Below, piece after piece: positions 8,498 to 15,131 of a DNA stretch of 64,000 nt. The stretch's first letter is position 1. Each line of letters begins with the position of its first letter. Origin of the DNA: Paenibacillus endophyticus (lineage in GTDB: Bacteria > Bacillota > Bacilli > Paenibacillales > Paenibacillaceae). A program made the translations under genes and the position numbers. Location of the stretch: assembly GCF_014192395.1 (NCBI RefSeq), contig NZ_JACHXW010000017.1, positions 1 through 64,000 of the forward strand. The letters are read 5' to 3'. The notes below the pieces were generated by a model. The model saw only the letters and a list, made by a program, of their open reading frames with translations, was not told where the DNA came from and ran no database searches.

Positions 8498-9259
8498 ATG
8501 TCCAGCCATTTTTCTATTCATTCTTATTCCAATGTTGAGGAATCCGCAGCTTCCAAATCGGTGGCGGCTAACAAATATTCATATCGTAAATCCTATGGTT
8601 TTATCGTATTTGCTATTATTCTATTAATTATGAGCTGGGAAGCCCAGCAAATGGACGCAGCAGTTGCGGGCGGCCAAATTCCGCAGGAAGCTATCCGTCT
8701 TCGCATATTAGCCAATTCCGATCGTCCCGCTGACCAGCTCGTCAAGCGTCTGGTACGGGATGAAATCGTTAAAGCGATGAGCAGCTGGGCAACAGGCCCT
8801 CAAACCATTGAGGAAGCTCGCCAGTCTATTATGGATCATATGCCAGAAATCGAACGCATCACAGCTACTGTTTTGCAGAGCCGCGGCTTTGGATACGGCG
8901 CTTCAGCCGAGCTAGGCATCGTACCGTTCCCAACCAAAATGTACGGCAATGAAGTTTATCCCGCTGGCGACTATGAAGCGCTCCGAATTACGCTCGGCGA
9001 GGGCGGAGGACAGAACTGGTGGTGCGTGCTGTTCCCGCCGCTATGCTTCATTGATGCGGCGAGCGGAGAAGCTGCTGCGTCGGCGTCAGTAGAAACTCCA
9101 GCCCAAACCACAGCGCTCGAAGCAGACAGCGTGCCAGTATCGGCGGCGGTTGATATGGAAGAGGATGGATCATCCGGCGGCCAAGCGCCTGAAGCGAAAT
9201 TCTTTTTGCTTGAGATGATACAGTCGCTTATTAATTGGATCAAATCATTGTTCGCATAA
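8498..9259 (+). CDS. spoIIR: Stage II sporulation protein R
   Basis: Forespore-made signalling protein (253 aa) that triggers SpoIIGA to process pro-sigma-E in the mother cell. The ATG at 8498 lies 10 bases after AGAGGAG; the TTG at 8489 is too close. A single hydrophobic segment (FIVFAIILLIMSW) near residue 35 is the export signal. The conserved family core follows: IRLRILANSDRPADQLVKR, then WWCVLFPPLCF with the conserved cysteines. The acidic, alanine-rich stretch after residue 190 is variable in the family. A sigma-F promoter is expected; GTTTA at 8402 with GGGGACATA at 8419 is a poor match with short spacing, so I do not call it. Confidence 0.95.
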   Translation: MSSHFSIHSYSNVEESAASKSVAANKYSYRKSYGFIVFAIILLIMSWEAQQMDAAVAGGQIPQEAIRLRILANSDRPADQLVKRLVRDEIVKAMSSWATGPQTIEEARQSIMDHMPEIERITATVLQSRGFGYGASAELGIVPFPTKMYGNEVYPAGDYEALRITLGEGGGQNWWCVLFPPLCFIDAASGEAAASASVETPAQTTALEADSVPVSAAVDMEEDGSSGGQAPEAKFFLLEMIQSLINWIKSLFA

Positions 9260-9261
9260 GA

Positions 9262-9305
9262 AGCGGCAGCCGCGTCTGGTCAGCTAAGACGCCGCTGCCG
9301 TTTCT
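9262..9305 (+). terminator. Terminator after spoIIR
   Basis: A GC-rich hairpin with a short loop pairs the CGGCAGCCGCGTCT arm with AGACGCCGCTGCCG, followed by TTTCTGCTTG. It begins a few bases after the stop. Confidence 0.75.
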
Positions 9306-9327
9306 GCTTGTTTTCGGATGCATGTGC

Positions 9328-9333
9328 TATAAT
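9328..9333 (+). promoter_or_regulatory. Candidate -10 box for the ywlC-mntP-ywlE run
   Basis: An extended -10 element, TGTGCTATAAT, ends at 9333, about 50 bases before ywlC. No good -35 box is visible. Confidence 0.45.
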
Positions 9334-9382
9334 AACGGAAGCATGATTCATTTAATTTAAGAGCAAGGATTGAAGGATAGAG

Positions 9383-10444
9383 ATGATAACAACGAATGTG
9401 TGGAGCGTGGAGCAGCTCCCTGATGAAAAGCTTGGACCTGAGCTTGCGGCAGCCGCTGCGCAGCTGAGGGACGGCGGTCTTATCGCTTTCCCGACAGAGA
9501 CGGTATATGGACTAGGAGCGGATGCAAGAAGCTCCTTTGCTGTGGGGCGCATATTCAGCGCAAAGGGACGTCCATCGGATAACCCGTTAATTGTGCATAT
9601 CGCAAACCGGCAGCAGCTGGACGAGCTTGTGCTTCCGTACCCGCAGCTTGCATCGGCTTTGATGGACAGCTTCTGGCCGGGGCCGCTGACGATTGTGCTT
9701 CCGGCACGACCCGATGTGCTGTCGCCGCTCGTTACTGCAGGACTGGCCTCGGTAGGTATACGAATCCCGGACCATAGGACGGCTCTGGCGCTGCTCGAGC
9801 TGGCAGGCTGCCCGGTTGCCGCGCCAAGCGCGAATCGCTCCGGAAGGCCAAGCCCGACGCTGGCACGGCATGTGCTTGAGGACTTGGATGGCCGCATTGA
9901 TGGGGTTGTGGATGATGGGGCTACAGGCGTCGGCCTGGAATCAACCGTCGTCGAGCTGGTTGGTGACCAAATGATCCGCATATTGCGTCCAGGCGGCATT
10001 ACGCTGGAAGCGCTGCGGATAGCGGCGCCGCATGCCACCATTGACAGCGCTTCGCTAGAGGAACCGGAAGTGGCGCCTCGCTCGCCCGGAATGAAATATA
10101 CGCATTATGCGCCGAAGGGTGAGCTGGTCCTTGTCCAAGGCGCCCCGGATGCAGTGACTGCGTATATTCATCGGCAGGTCGAGCGGGCTGCCAGCAGCGG
10201 GGAGAGGACCGGCGTTCTGGCATTCGAGGAGCGGTTGCAAGGTTATAAGGCTGACCGCGTATTGTCGTTAGGCAGCGAAGCCGAGCTGGAAACAGCGGCC
10301 CATCGCCTTTATGCGGCGCTCCGCGCGTTCGACGAAGGCAGTGTGCAGCGCATATGGTCGGAGAGCAGCAGCGAGCAAGGGATTGGAGCCGCCTTGATGA
10401 ATCGCCTTGCAAAGGCTGCAGGCAATCGCGTCGTTCGTGTATAG
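9383..10444 (+). CDS. ywlC: L-threonylcarbamoyladenylate synthase (Sua5/YwlC type)
   Basis: Makes threonylcarbamoyl-AMP from threonine, bicarbonate and ATP, the first step of the t6A37 tRNA modification. The 353-aa length fits the two-domain Sua5 form: a YrdC domain (residues 20-210, with the conserved GLIAFPTETVYGLGADA and SKGRPSDNPLIVH patterns) and a C-terminal Sua5 domain. KRSGRPSPT-like and SPGMKYTHYAPKG motifs sit at the domain junction. It stands between spoIIR and mntP, exactly as in B. subtilis. The ATG at 9383 follows GAAGGATAG. Confidence 0.96.
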   Translation: MITTNVWSVEQLPDEKLGPELAAAAAQLRDGGLIAFPTETVYGLGADARSSFAVGRIFSAKGRPSDNPLIVHIANRQQLDELVLPYPQLASALMDSFWPGPLTIVLPARPDVLSPLVTAGLASVGIRIPDHRTALALLELAGCPVAAPSANRSGRPSPTLARHVLEDLDGRIDGVVDDGATGVGLESTVVELVGDQMIRILRPGGITLEALRIAAPHATIDSASLEEPEVAPRSPGMKYTHYAPKGELVLVQGAPDAVTAYIHRQVERAASSGERTGVLAFEERLQGYKADRVLSLGSEAELETAAHRLYAALRAFDEGSVQRIWSESSSEQGIGAALMNRLAKAAGNRVVRV

Positions 10445-10485
10445 TCTAGGTTTGGAATAGGAAATGCTCAAAGTAGTATGTTTGT

Positions 10486-10531
10486 CCTCATGTCCGCATA
10501 TGTTTGGTATAGAAAACAGGCGGACATGGGG
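10486..10531 (+). promoter_or_regulatory. Hairpin that covers the mntP ribosome binding site
   Basis: CCTCATGTCCGC at 10486-10497 pairs over 12 positions (one G-U) with GCGGACATGGGG at 10520-10531. The last four G residues belong to the mntP Shine-Dalgarno sequence GGGGGAG at 10528-10534. The fold would block translation start until opened. The layout is visible in sequence; the regulatory role is inference. Confidence 0.5.
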
Positions 10532-10541
10532 GAGATCGACT

Positions 10542-11102
10542 TTGGTTGAGGCACAATTGCAAGCTGGTCAGCTGCTGACATTGCTCATTATTGCATTAGC
10601 GCTTGGGCTGGACGCTTTTTCGCTCGGACTGGGAATTGGTCTGAAGGGGATTCGGCTGCGTGATATCGTGAAGCTGGGCGTCGTTATTGCGCTGTTCCAT
10701 GTTATAATGCCGCTTGCCGGCATATATACGGGACAATATGTAGGTGTTCTGCTTGGATCTGTAGCCACTACCGCAGCTGGCATATTGCTGGTGCTGCTCG
10801 GCGGGCATATGATATACAGCTCACTGCGGGGAGATGCGGTGCAATCCTTCGATCACAAATCGCTGTGGGGATTGCTGGTGCTTTCGCTGAGCGTCAGCAT
10901 CGATTCGTTCTCTGTCGGCATTACGCTGGGCATGTTCGCGGCCAATATGTGGACGACCGTACTGATGATCGGCGTGCTTGGCGGGCTAATGTCCGTATGT
11001 GGACTATTGCTCGGCCGCAAGGTCAGCGGGAACCTTGGGGAATATGGCGAGGCGATAGGCGGCGGCATCTTGTTTGTTTTCGGCATTTTATTTATATTCT
11101 AA
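10542..11102 (+). CDS. mntP: Putative manganese efflux pump MntP
   Basis: A 186-aa inner membrane protein with six predicted membrane helices in two related halves. Each half carries the conserved aspartate motif of the family: LGLDAFSLGLGIG near residue 24 and SVSIDSFSVGITLG near residue 117. The TTG start at 10542 has GGGGGAG 7 bases upstream; the upstream ATG at 10464 would add 26 unrelated residues. Homologues export Mn2+ and are often under manganese control. The same position is occupied by ywlD in B. subtilis. The mRNA leader can fold over the ribosome binding site. Confidence 0.92.
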   Translation: MVEAQLQAGQLLTLLIIALALGLDAFSLGLGIGLKGIRLRDIVKLGVVIALFHVIMPLAGIYTGQYVGVLLGSVATTAAGILLVLLGGHMIYSSLRGDAVQSFDHKSLWGLLVLSLSVSIDSFSVGITLGMFAANMWTTVLMIGVLGGLMSVCGLLLGRKVSGNLGEYGEAIGGGILFVFGILFIF

Positions 11103-11144
11103 TGGCAAGGCAGCTTGAATTGAGGGTGAAAAGGAGTTGGCAGT

Positions 11145-11723
11145 GTGAAACGTATATTATTTGTTTGTACCGGCAATACGTGCCGCTCTCCGATGGCGGA
11201 GGCTATGCTGCGCCGAATGGCTGCTCTGAGAGGCATTACGGTGGCGGTTCGCTCAGCAGGCATATCGACGATAGACGGCTTGCCCGTGTCGGCGCATGCG
11301 GTAGAAACGTTAAGACAGCGGGATATCGACCATAAAAGTACATCGCTCGCACTAACCGGCGAGGCAGTCGGCTGGGCCGACATTATTTTGACCATGACGT
11401 CCAACCACAAGCGGGGCTTGCTTCAATGGTATCCCGAAGCGGTTGATAAGACCTATACGCTTAAGGAGTATGCGAATCGCGATGCGCAGGTGCTTGCCGA
11501 TATCGAAGAGCTGGAGCGGCTGTATTCGGAAATGCAGATGAAGCAGGCCTTAGGCCAGCAGCTTACCTCGCAGGAGAGAAACCGGCTGCTTGAGCTTGAG
11601 CGCAAAATTCCAAGCTTCGATATCGTCGATCCGTTTGGCGGCTCGTTATCCATCTATAACAGCAGTGCAAGCGAAATCGAAGATGCGCTCGTGAAGCTTC
11701 TGGACAAGCTTTCCAAAAGATAA
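11145..11723 (+). CDS. ywlE: Protein arginine phosphatase YwlE, with a long insertion
   Basis: Low-molecular-weight phosphatase fold; removes phosphate from arginine residues marked by McsB for ClpCP degradation. The catalytic P-loop VCTGNTCRSP is at residues 6-15. The threonine in the loop is the residue that gives B. subtilis YwlE phospho-arginine specificity. The general acid aspartate lies in DPFGGS. The product is 192 aa, against about 150 for B. subtilis YwlE. The excess is one helical, charged insertion of about 45 residues between TLKEYAN and the DPFGGS motif. The GTG at 11145 has AAAGGAG 8 bases upstream. It is followed by a separate riboswitch-controlled unit. Confidence 0.93.
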   Translation: MKRILFVCTGNTCRSPMAEAMLRRMAALRGITVAVRSAGISTIDGLPVSAHAVETLRQRDIDHKSTSLALTGEAVGWADIILTMTSNHKRGLLQWYPEAVDKTYTLKEYANRDAQVLADIEELERLYSEMQMKQALGQQLTSQERNRLLELERKIPSFDIVDPFGGSLSIYNSSASEIEDALVKLLDKLSKR

Positions 11724-11799
11724 TTCCGCGGATGCAACCCGTATTATAGATTGATTTTTGCAGCCGTATCGGCTATTATGAAAAGACAATATACGGTTT

Positions 11800-11908
11800 C
11801 CGATGTAACTGGCGACGGAAGTGGGCTAACCACGGTGGAGCATCGGAATATACGGCCGGTCGCCTGGGCAAAGAGCAGCATGCTAATCAGCATGTCTTGC
11901 TCTTTTTT
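11800..11908 (+). ncRNA. ZTP (pfl) riboswitch with intrinsic terminator
   Basis: All conserved parts of the ZTP riboswitch are visible. Stem P1 pairs CCGATG (11800-11805) with CATCGG (11841-11846). The internal ACTGGCG motif follows the first P1 strand, a GTGG...CCAC hairpin is at about 11821-11833, and a GTGGAGC segment precedes the closing P1 strand. The second domain ends in CCGGTCGCCTGGGCA (11856-11870). Directly after it, AAGAGCA...TGCTCTT with a T-run (11871-11908) forms a terminator. Binding of ZTP/ZMP, which builds up when 10-formyl-THF is short, should stop termination and turn on rpiB-ywlG-glyA. Confidence 0.9.
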
Positions 11909-11974
11909 CGTCTTTTTCTGCAAAAATAGGTATACTAGCACTGTAATGTTTCATTCCGAAGGAGGTCTTTTACG

Positions 11975-12433
11975 TTGAAAATTGCTATTGGTGCCGATCA
12001 TGCGGGCTATCGCTTGAAGGATGAGGTTGTCCCTTTTCTTCAGTCGCTTGGCCATGAAATTGAAGATGTCGGTTGCAGCTGCGACCAATCGGTTGATTAT
12101 CCGGACTATGCATTGCCCGTATGTGACCTAGTTACGAGCGGCAAAGCGGAGCGCGGTATACTGATTTGCGGAACAGGAATTGGCATGTCCATTGCGGCCA
12201 ACAAAGTACGGGGCATCCGCTGCGCGCTTGTCAATGACATGTTCTCGGCCAAAGCAACCCGGGAGCATAACGATACGAACGTATTGGCGCTTGGCGAACG
12301 CGTTATCGGCCCTGGCGTTGCGCTCGAGATTATCCGGATATGGCTGGATACACCGTTCTCGAACGGTGAGCGCCATGTCGGAAGAGTGAACAAAGTGATG
12401 GAAATCGAAAAACAGATTATCAGCCAGTCCTAA
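11975..12433 (+). CDS. rpiB: Ribose-5-phosphate isomerase B
   Basis: Interconverts ribose-5-phosphate and ribulose-5-phosphate in the pentose phosphate pathway, supplying ribose for purines. The 152-aa protein shows the RpiB signatures: GADHAGY at the N-terminus, the catalytic cysteine in GILICGTGIGMSIAANK (near 65-80), and REHNDTNVLALG. The TTG start at 11975 is preceded by AAGGAGG. It is the first gene after the ZTP riboswitch, and its stop is close to the ywlG start, so it is in one operon with ywlG and probably glyA. Confidence 0.96.
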   Translation: MKIAIGADHAGYRLKDEVVPFLQSLGHEIEDVGCSCDQSVDYPDYALPVCDLVTSGKAERGILICGTGIGMSIAANKVRGIRCALVNDMFSAKATREHNDTNVLALGERVIGPGVALEIIRIWLDTPFSNGERHVGRVNKVMEIEKQIISQS

Positions 12434-12448
12434 TTGGGGGCCATCGCG

Positions 12449-13054
12449 ATGAGCATACAAGGGAATGCACGGCTTGAAGTCATTGCTAAGCAGGTAGAAA
12501 CGATTGTGCGCGAGCTGGCGGCTGCAGGAAATCTAGCAATGAGTCAGCTGCTGGTTATCGGTGTAAGTACTAGTGAAGTGCTTGGCGAGAAGATTGGCAC
12601 GGCAGGCACGGCCCGGACAGCTGCGCAAATATTTGCGGGCGTGGAAGCTGCAAGAGCCGAGCTTGGTTTTATTCCGGTATATCAGTGCTGCGAGCACTTG
12701 AACCGTGCGCTCGTGATCGACCGTGCTGCTGCTGAGCGTTTTGGCTTGGAGATTGTCGGGGCGGTGCCGGTGCCCAAAGCCGGCGGATCTATGGCGGCAT
12801 ACGCCTACCGCCGCTTACAGGATCCGTGCCTTGTCGAAACCGTACAAGCACATGCGGGCATCGATATTGGAGATACATTCATCGGGATGCATTTGAAGCG
12901 GGTAGCCGTTCCGGTCCGTCCGTCCATTCGGAGCATCGGGGAAGCCCATGTGACGATGGCGGTGACGCGGCCAAAGCTGATCGGGGGCGCGCGAGCTGTG
13001 TATGAGCATGCTGATGCCATAACGGCTGAGCAATCTGCCGGCACATGTGATTAA
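12449..13054 (+). CDS. ywlG: YwlG, UPF0340 family protein of unknown function
   Basis: A 201-aa soluble protein with the UPF0340 hallmarks: LLVIGVSTSEVLGEKIGT near residue 28, YQCCEHLNRALVIDR near 75, and a C-terminal HMTMAVTRPKLIGGAR-like segment. The ATG at 12449 lies 8 bases after a GGGGG stretch; the TTG at 12434 has no site. The biochemical role is not known. It is always next to rpiB and glyA in this neighbourhood, and shares their riboswitch control, so a link to one-carbon or nucleotide metabolism is plausible but unproven. Confidence 0.9.
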   Translation: MSIQGNARLEVIAKQVETIVRELAAAGNLAMSQLLVIGVSTSEVLGEKIGTAGTARTAAQIFAGVEAARAELGFIPVYQCCEHLNRALVIDRAAAERFGLEIVGAVPVPKAGGSMAAYAYRRLQDPCLVETVQAHAGIDIGDTFIGMHLKRVAVPVRPSIRSIGEAHVTMAVTRPKLIGGARAVYEHADAITAEQSAGTCD

Positions 13055-13130
13055 CGGGCATGTGCCGAGCGTGAACTTATTGAATAAACCATTTTAAATA
13101 GAGCTGTCTAATATGAGGAGGATTATCGAA

Positions 13131-14378
13131 ATGGAAAATTTGCGCAAACAAGACCCGGAAGTATTGAAAGCACTAGGCCTTGAGCTTACTCGTCAACGTG
13201 ATAACATCGAACTTATCGCTTCTGAGAACATTGTCAGTGAAGCTGTATTGGAAGCAATGGGAAGCGTACTAACGAATAAATATGCGGAAGGCTACCCAAG
13301 CAAGCGTTTCTATGGCGGCTGCGAGCATGTGGATATCGTGGAAGATATTGCGCGCAACCGCGCCAAAGAATTGTTCGGTGCTGAGCATGCGAACGTTCAG
13401 CCTCACTCCGGCGCTCAAGCAAACATGGCGGTTTACCTTGCGGCCTTGCAGCCTGGCGATACGGTTCTCGGGATGAACCTGGCTCACGGCGGACATTTGA
13501 CGCATGGCAGCCCGGTTAACGCATCCGGCTTGCTTTACAACTTCGTGGCATATGGCGTGCAGGAAGATTCCTTCACAATTGATTATGAAGAAGTGCGCAA
13601 GCTTGCTTTCAAACATCGTCCCCGCTTGATCGTAGCAGGCGCAAGTGCTTACCCGCGTACGATTGATTTCGAAAAACTAGGTAAAATCGCTAACGATGTT
13701 GGCGCATTGTTCATGGTCGATATGGCACATATTGCCGGTTTGGTTGCTGCGGGTCTTCACCCGAGCCCAGTACCTCATGCGCATTTCGTAACAACGACTA
13801 CACACAAAACGCTTCGCGGACCGCGCGGCGGTATGATTCTTTGCCGTCAGCCTTGGGCAGCGGCTATCGACAAAGCTGTTTTCCCTGGTTCGCAAGGTGG
13901 TCCATTGATGCATATCATCGCTGCCAAAGCGGTTGCGTTCGGCGAGGCGCTTAAGCCTGAATTCAAGCAATATGCAACACAAGTTGTTAAAAACGCAAAA
14001 GTGCTTTCTGAGGAGCTTGTTGCAAAAGGCTTCAACATTGTTTCTGGCGGAACAGACAACCACTTGATGCTGCTTGACACTCGCAGCCTGAATATTACAG
14101 GTAAAGTTGCTGAGCATGTACTTGACGAGGTGGGCATTACGGTAAACAAAAACGCGATCCCATTTGATCCTACAAGCCCATTCGTTACTTCAGGCATTCG
14201 CATCGGTACGCCGGCAGCTACGGCTCGCGGTATGGAAGAGAATGCCATGAAAGTGATCGCAGAAGTTATTGCTCTTGTGCTTAACAGCCCGGAAGATCAA
14301 GAGGTTCTAGCCAAAGCCCGCGGCTTGGTCCGTGACCTGACTGCTCAATATCCGCTCTATCCTGGTATGACTTACTAA
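13131..14378 (+). CDS. glyA: Serine hydroxymethyltransferase
   Basis: PLP enzyme converting serine and tetrahydrofolate to glycine and 5,10-methylene-THF, the main source of one-carbon units. The ATG at 13131 follows AGGAGGATT and gives 415 aa, the B. subtilis length; ATG 13113 lies upstream of the binding site. The PLP lysine is in TTTTHKTLRGPRGG near residue 227. N-terminal IASENIVSEAVLEAMGS and NKYAEGYPSKRFYGG motifs are typical. Its place downstream of the ZTP riboswitch makes sense: low formyl-folate would raise glyA output. A strong terminator follows. Confidence 0.98.
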   Translation: MENLRKQDPEVLKALGLELTRQRDNIELIASENIVSEAVLEAMGSVLTNKYAEGYPSKRFYGGCEHVDIVEDIARNRAKELFGAEHANVQPHSGAQANMAVYLAALQPGDTVLGMNLAHGGHLTHGSPVNASGLLYNFVAYGVQEDSFTIDYEEVRKLAFKHRPRLIVAGASAYPRTIDFEKLGKIANDVGALFMVDMAHIAGLVAAGLHPSPVPHAHFVTTTTHKTLRGPRGGMILCRQPWAAAIDKAVFPGSQGGPLMHIIAAKAVAFGEALKPEFKQYATQVVKNAKVLSEELVAKGFNIVSGGTDNHLMLLDTRSLNITGKVAEHVLDEVGITVNKNAIPFDPTSPFVTSGIRIGTPAATARGMEENAMKVIAEVIALVLNSPEDQEVLAKARGLVRDLTAQYPLYPGMTY

Positions 14379-14403
14379 AACAAATCGTATTATATGATCA
14401 AAA

Positions 14404-14445
14404 ACAAGCGCCGTTTCGGGAAACCGTAAACGGCGCTTGTTTTTT
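14404..14445 (+). terminator. Terminator after glyA
   Basis: ACAAGCGCCGTTT (14404-14416) and AAACGGCGCTTGT (14428-14440) form a perfect 13-bp stem followed by TTTTT. Confidence 0.93.
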
Positions 14446-14460
14446 GAAAAAATTAGACGC

Positions 14461-14540
14461 GATATATTCACGCGATAAAGTATTCTTCTATATCAATAAG
14501 AAACGGCTACCCTCCTCTTATAAGGACTGCGTAGCCGTTT
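14461..14540 (-). repeat. Two-hairpin intergenic repeat, copy D (diverged)
   Basis: On the minus strand this copy begins AAACGGCTAC at 14540, contains GTCCTT, and closes its first stem with GTAGCCGTTT at 14510-14501 (a full 10-bp pairing). It continues into an A/T-rich second stem starting GATATAGAAGAAT. The layout matches the other copies; the sequence is the least conserved. It follows the glyA terminator. Confidence 0.5.
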
Positions 14541-14776
14541 CTTATTGTGATCGAGTATAACAGCACTGCGTTTATTAGCATTATAGTCTTGCTGACATAC
14601 TGATTTGTGACTGAAATATGAAATATTATGATAATAGTTATTAACTAAATATACCAATTATGGATTGTGTGAAATGGCTTTTTGAGTATTCAAGTACAAT
14701 TAGCACCTTGTTTCCAAGACGCTATTTCCAGAAATAGGGCAATCATTACGGAGCGGAGAAAGAAGCGAAATATTGC

Positions 14777-14888
14777 TGCGTTAAAGCTACTTTGCTGTAA
14801 TGTAAACGCGTGTTAATGCTTAATCGTATTAATGCATACGTGTATTAGCACGAAGGAGCATTAATGCAAGAACACATTAATGTAATGA
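14777..14888 (+). repeat. Seven imperfect 16-bp direct repeats upstream of opp
   Basis: Seven units stand in exact 16-base register from 14777, 14793, 14809, 14825, 14841, 14857 and 14873. The common core is TTAATGC at positions 5-11 of each unit. Units 3, 4, 6 and 7 keep TTAATG, while units 1, 2 and 5 are degenerate. The core is itself palindromic (GCATTAATGC in unit 6). The array sits about 95 bases upstream of the opp promoter. It may be a multi-site operator; this is inference. The remainder of the 750-base gap is A/T-rich and holds no gene I can support. Confidence 0.6.
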
Positions 14889-14983
14889 AGTAAATTTAAA
14901 AAAAGGCTTGCTTTAGTGATAAAATAATTCAGTTAGGGTATAATAGAAACGGCCGTTGGAAAGTTTTGAGTTCAATATTCGTA

Positions 14984-15013
14984 TTGACAATTATTAAATT
15001 TAAGTTGTATATT
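14984..15013 (+). promoter_or_regulatory. Promoter of the opp operon
   Basis: TTGACA (14984-14989) and TATATT (15008-15013) are separated by 18 bases in a very A/T-rich stretch. Transcription would start about 110 bases before oppA. Confidence 0.65.
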
Positions 15014-15131
15014 TTATATCGTTGATTAATATTATTTTAATGTTAGTTAATATGACACGAATCAATTTTAGTCATCTTCAACCTTTTAAGGATGGTTTTA
15101 ACAAAAATTGTATAAATGGGAGTTGATGTAA

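Noticed and set aside
9352..10041. Minus-strand frame of 229 codons opposite ywlC
   Set aside because: Shadow frame; the plus-strand protein carries all conserved Sua5 motifs.
10445..10541. yybP-ykoY manganese riboswitch before mntP
   Set aside because: The gap is only 97 bases and lacks the conserved internal loops of that riboswitch; only a single hairpin is visible.
11751..11978. Open frame of 75 codons before rpiB
   Set aside because: It covers the ZTP riboswitch and its terminator, and has no binding site of its own.
13055..13130. T-box or glycine riboswitch directly before glyA
   Set aside because: The gap is about 75 bases, with no T-box sequence or terminator; control comes from the ZTP riboswitch upstream of rpiB.
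14777..14888. Possible CRISPR array
   Set aside because: Units are 16 bases with no separate spacers and no cas gene in the window.
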